Of a stretch of DNA of 64,000 nt, positions 62,404 through 64,000 are shown piece after piece (the first letter of the stretch is position 1; each line of letters begins with the position of its first letter). The stretch covers positions 1 through 64,000 of the forward strand of contig LJKL01000016.1 in assembly GCA_001421175.1 (NCBI GenBank). The letters are read 5' to 3'. The position numbers and the translations under genes were made by a program. The notes beneath the pieces were generated by a model. That model was not told the origin of the DNA and searched no databases. It was given only the letters and a program-made list of their open reading frames with translations. Origin of the DNA: Methanomassiliicoccales archaeon RumEn M2 (GTDB lineage: Archaea; Thermoplasmatota; Thermoplasmata; Methanomassiliicoccales; Methanomethylophilaceae).

Positions 62404-64000
62404 TCACTCCAGGTATATGGCCGGTCTTCCGGGCACCGCCATCTTCGCCTTGTCGTTGGGGTCGTACTTCCCCTCCTCATCCGCAGAATAGACCCGGGCT
62501 TCGAGACCCATCTCCTTGGACAGGAATGCGGCCGCCGCGGCCAGGTGAGCCCTCTCATCCGATTCGAACATGGGCCTCATGCTCCCTGCGGGCAGGCGCA
62601 TCATATCCTCTGCCGTCTTCCGGGCCATATCCGAGGCGGCCTTGCCGTGACCCCTTATGTCGGGATCGGACATGCACGCCTTCGTAAGGGCGGGAATGCT
62701 CAGTTCCCCTCTGTCCTGCAGCTCCAGTGCCTTCCCCAGGACCCTGATCTTCCACGAAGGCGCTGTGTAGAGCACCATGCGCTTCGGCTCGATCCCGGTG
62801 ACCTTTATTATCTGCTGGGCATCGGACATGACCTCCCTTATGAGATCCTCGCCGTACTCGGCGGGCACGGAGCGCTCCCCCGCCTCGGGGAACTCTGCCT
62901 CGGAGACGAGACCGTCGAATCCCGCCGCCTCCCACATCTCCTCCGCCGTGTGGGGGGTCACGGGCATCATGGCTGTTATCCATGTCCTGAGACCGTCAGA
63001 TATCGTACCGGGATCCCCGCCGCCCCTCCTTTGATACCACTTGAAATCGTTGAATATCTCGAAGTACGCCACAGTGGCCATCTGCCTCAGGTCGTACCTC
63101 TCCATCGCCGATCGGATCGCACCTACGTGAGTGTTCATCCGGGAGACGAGCCATGCGTCAATCTCCGTAGCGGGACCGTTGTATGAGGGCAGTTCGGCTA
63201 TGAACGAAGCTATCCTGTCTATCCTCTGAGAATACGACATCAGGGTATCCTCGTCCCACTCCACATCGGCGAAGGGAGATGCGACGTGCGCATAGTACAG
63301 CCTCATCCCGTCAACACCGAACTTCTTCGCCGCCCCGGGTATCGGCTGTGCACCGCCCTTGGATTTCGATATCTTGCTCTTCTTGCCGGTTATGTACCAA
63401 TTGACCATTATCCCCTTAGGCCACATCTCCGGGGGAAGTATCGCAACATGATTCTTCAGGAACGCCGGGAAATGCACCGTCATGTGCTCCTTGCCTCCGA
63501 GATTCATGTCCAGAGGGTACCAGTAGAGAACATCCTCCCTTATCTCCTTCAAAAGGGACGCATCTACGCCGCACTCCTCCGATACCGTTTCCGCATCCCC
63601 TTTCCCCAGTATCGCATAGTCGAAGAACGCCTCCGTCATCTGTTCCGGGCTTATGCGCCCGTCGTTCGCGTACATGGAGATCAGATAGTAGACCGGATAG
63701 AGCGTGGAATCGGATATGGCCTCGATGATCCACCTCTCGTCGAATGGGAACCTGGTGCCCAGCCAGTTCCCGAGACGCACGCAAGCTCTCTCCCTGAACC
63801 ATTTAAGGACCGCGTGCACATTGTTGTAATACTCGACGGGGTTGATCGTCATGGTCCTGCAGTGGTCCGACGTCTTTTGGGTGAGATCCTCGTTCCCGTA
63901 ATCGATGAACCACTGGTCGTCTATCCTCTTGATGACGACCTTGCAGCCGCATCTGCATACCACTTCCTCCGAGAGATCGTAGAATACGTCCGCCTCCCCG
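62404..64000 (-). CDS. leuS: Leucyl-tRNA synthetase, C-terminal part (runs off the right edge)
   Basis: The frame is open to base 64000, with 531 codons visible. The class I signature KISKSKGG (KMSKS-like) is seen in WYITGKKSKISKSKGGAQPI, with PVTPHTAEEMWE in the anticodon-binding domain. A zinc-type CRCGCK element precedes. The layout and C-terminal extension fit archaeal/eukaryotic cytosolic LeuRS. The N-terminal HIGH domain and most of the editing domain lie outside the window. Confidence 0.93.
   Translation of the reverse strand, partial: GEADVFYDLSEEVVCRCGCKVVIKRIDDQWFIDYGNEDLTQKTSDHCRTMTINPVEYYNNVHAVLKWFRERACVRLGNWLGTRFPFDERWIIEAISDSTLYPVYYLISMYANDGRISPEQMTEAFFDYAILGKGDAETVSEECGVDASLLKEIREDVLYWYPLDMNLGGKEHMTVHFPAFLKNHVAILPPEMWPKGIMVNWYITGKKSKISKSKGGAQPIPGAAKKFGVDGMRLYYAHVASPFADVEWDEDTLMSYSQRIDRIASFIAELPSYNGPATEIDAWLVSRMNTHVGAIRSAMERYDLRQMATVAYFEIFNDFKWYQRRGGGDPGTISDGLRTWITAMMPVTPHTAEEMWEAAGFDGLVSEAEFPEAGERSVPAEYGEDLIREVMSDAQQIIKVTGIEPKRMVLYTAPSWKIRVLGKALELQDRGELSIPALTKACMSDPDIRGHGKAASDMARKTAEDMMRLPAGSMRPMFESDERAHLAAAAAFLSKEMGLEARVYSADEEGKYDPNDKAKMAVPGRPAIYLE

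Noticed and set aside
1..64000. CRISPR array, prophage, transposase or integrase genes
   Set aside because: I found no regularly spaced repeats, Cas proteins, recombinases or transposase motifs; gene content is chromosomal throughout.

Overview
The window looks like a draft chromosomal segment of a Thermoplasmatota archaeon, most likely a methanogen of the order Methanomassiliicoccales. The evidence is an archaeal information-processing set (S19e-PDCD5-L39e-L31e-aIF6 cluster, SRP54 and 7S SRP RNA, aCPSF1/FttA, proteasome beta subunit, archaeal PheT, TrmY), an isoprenoid-lipid gene (HMG-CoA reductase), methanogenesis marker protein 2, an MtaA-like methyltransferase interrupted by an in-frame UAG, and TATA boxes about 27 bp upstream of start codons that imply many leaderless mRNAs. 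The order-level assignment is an inference; no mcr or pyl genes are in the window.

Layout. 1-5 kb: the N-terminus of a secreted BspA-type LRR protein, tRNA-Ala(CGC), an MFS transporter, and a metal-efflux operon (ArsR regulator with a 14-bp palindromic operator, separate HMA protein, P1B-ATPase). 5-17 kb: housekeeping genes (purB, coiled-coil protein, SRP54, trmY, a CoaD-NTPase fusion translationally coupled to a pair of ETF-like proteins, peroxiredoxin, pheT, nitrilase, hmgA). 17-20 kb: catalase and rubrerythrin. 20-25 kb: aCPSF1, psmB, a drug-type MFS exporter and DUF2085. 25.5-26.6 kb: the UAG-containing methyltransferase. 27-33.7 kb: a type IV pilus-like locus (TadC-type membrane protein, secretion ATPase, Cys-rich protein, two pilin-like proteins) with a U32 protein between its two arms. 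33.7-37.7 kb: apgM, iron-sulfur flavoprotein, acyl-CoA synthetase and its XRE-cupin regulator. 38-41 kb: a compact cooT-cooC-cooS carbon monoxide dehydrogenase operon. 43.9-48.4 kb: two phenylacetate-CoA ligases with an ACT protein and a GTPase-like translation-factor relative. 48.4-50.2 kb: SSS symporter with its small partner. 50.3-54.7 kb: SRP RNA, mmp2, a winged-helix regulator and anaerobic ribonucleotide reductase nrdD; the last two share a direct-repeat operator. 54.8-59 kb: M50 protease, mptE, DUF373 and small membrane proteins. 59-64 kb: ribosomal/aIF6 operon, ubiX and the 3' part of leuS.

Genes work together in several recognisable sets: SRP54 with SRP RNA; CooT and CooC maturing CooS; pilus ATPase and platform with pilins; catalase, rubrerythrin, peroxiredoxin and ferritin-like protein as oxygen/iron defence; the regulator-nrdD pair as a probable dNTP-supply switch.

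About ten genes, including essential ones (srp54, psmB, rps19e), carry single-base indels, mostly in G/C runs. This points to sequencing or assembly error rather than gene decay, and those genes are annotated here as full-length with the shift noted. The strongest leads for new biology are the UAG methyltransferase, the GATAAC-repeat regulator of nrdD, and the CODH operon in a putative methylotrophic methanogen.
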